A stretch of 64,000 bases of DNA from Oleiharenicola sp. (GTDB taxonomy: Bacteria > Verrucomicrobiota > Verrucomicrobiia > Opitutales > Opitutaceae): positions 19,414-83,413 of the forward strand of contig JANYDW010000041.1 in assembly GCA_025363455.1 (NCBI GenBank), written 5' to 3'. Positions within the stretch are counted from its first letter, which is position 1, and every line of letters begins with the position of its first letter. The position numbers and the translations under genes are program-made. This document shows, piece after piece, positions 63,887-64,000 of the stretch. The notes beneath the pieces are model-generated. The model had not been told where the DNA came from. It did not search any database and was given only the letters and a program-made list of their open reading frames with translations.

Positions 63887-64000
63887 ATGAAAGTTGAGAA
63901 GGGTTTGCCCCGGGCCGGGCTCCGAGAATGGGCGATGAAGCTCGTCGGAGGAGCGCGGCCCGGGTTGGGGAGTTGCCAAGCTGGCCGGAAAGGCTTAGCT
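63887..64000 (+). CDS. Possible 5' fragment of an open frame at the window end
   Basis: ATG 63887 opens a frame of 38 codons with no stop to the last base (MKVEKGLPRAGLREWAMK at the start). Too short and unrecognised to name; it follows the broken repeat at 63808. It could be a real gene start or chance. Confidence 0.2.
   Translation, partial: MKVEKGLPRAGLREWAMKLVGGARPGLGSCQAGRKGLA

Overview
The window reads as a GC-rich chromosome segment of a free-living, Gram-negative bacterium, most likely a verrucomicrobial Opitutaceae member. This placement is inferred from gene content (a TonB-dependent receptor with a short Ala-rich signal peptide, NPP-type phosphodiesterases, hybrid kinases, an NHL surface protein with a Gly-Gly/hydrophobic/Arg tail) and from many dispersed inverted repeats. 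I see no rRNA, tRNA, CRISPR array, prophage or complete insertion sequence. Gene density is high, about 60 protein genes, and most starts lack an obvious Shine-Dalgarno sequence.

Regions: 1-4 kb: a 3' gene fragment, malate dehydrogenase and DAHP synthase (the latter behind two leader hairpins), and a YgfZ folate protein. 4-8 kb: a 1,232-residue NHL-repeat surface protein. 8-11.7 kb: prepilin peptidase, AroE, a SirB1-like protein and YggS, divergent from a LysR regulator. 12.6-16 kb: thiol/peroxide proteins (TlpA-like, glutathione peroxidase), an epimerase and a DMT exporter. 15.9-18.8 kb: an acyl-lipid desaturase, a small secreted peptide and a TetR regulator, divergent from a hotdog thioesterase. 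19-25 kb: RRM protein, uracil-DNA glycosylase, D,D-carboxypeptidase, FKBP isomerase, GDSL hydrolase, RarD, NTF2-like protein, YciA thioesterase and TMEM175 channel. 25-31 kb: a deoxyribose/aldehyde block with DeoC, a full ALDH, a zinc-ribbon membrane protein, a POT transporter and a half-length ALDH lacking the catalytic region. 31-37 kb: PfkB kinase, YdeI-like protein, a LytS/LytTR pair and a NatAB ABC exporter. 37-44 kb: a possible 38-residue gene between two terminators, methyltransferase, ABM protein, ABC-F ATPase, epimerase and a TIR-TM-TolB-TPR protein. 44-50.6 kb: a YyaL-type thioredoxin-fold protein, then a hybrid histidine kinase with an overlapping response regulator. 50.7-54.9 kb: two tandem NPP phosphodiesterases, SlyX and a coiled-coil membrane protein. 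55-58 kb: small membrane/unknown proteins, DUF5069 and AraC. 58-64 kb: a TonB receptor, a DUF885 peptidase-like protein and a sialate-esterase-like (SASA) hydrolase.

The most unusual signal is a set of REPIN-like repeats. Ten of the eleven copies I found lie between 45 and 63 kb. They begin GTAG (or GGAG) and end CTAC (or CTCC), and enclose two hairpins. Several internal stem sequences occur under the same ends. Three copies lie in frame inside conserved genes: two in the yyaL-like gene, which also carries a third, unrelated repeat, and one in the coiled-coil gene. Others lie on or beside gene stop codons. No RAYT transposase is in the window. Other inverted-repeat families (GTCATCCTGA type, CGTTCTC type, CTGAA type) are scattered through the rest of the window.
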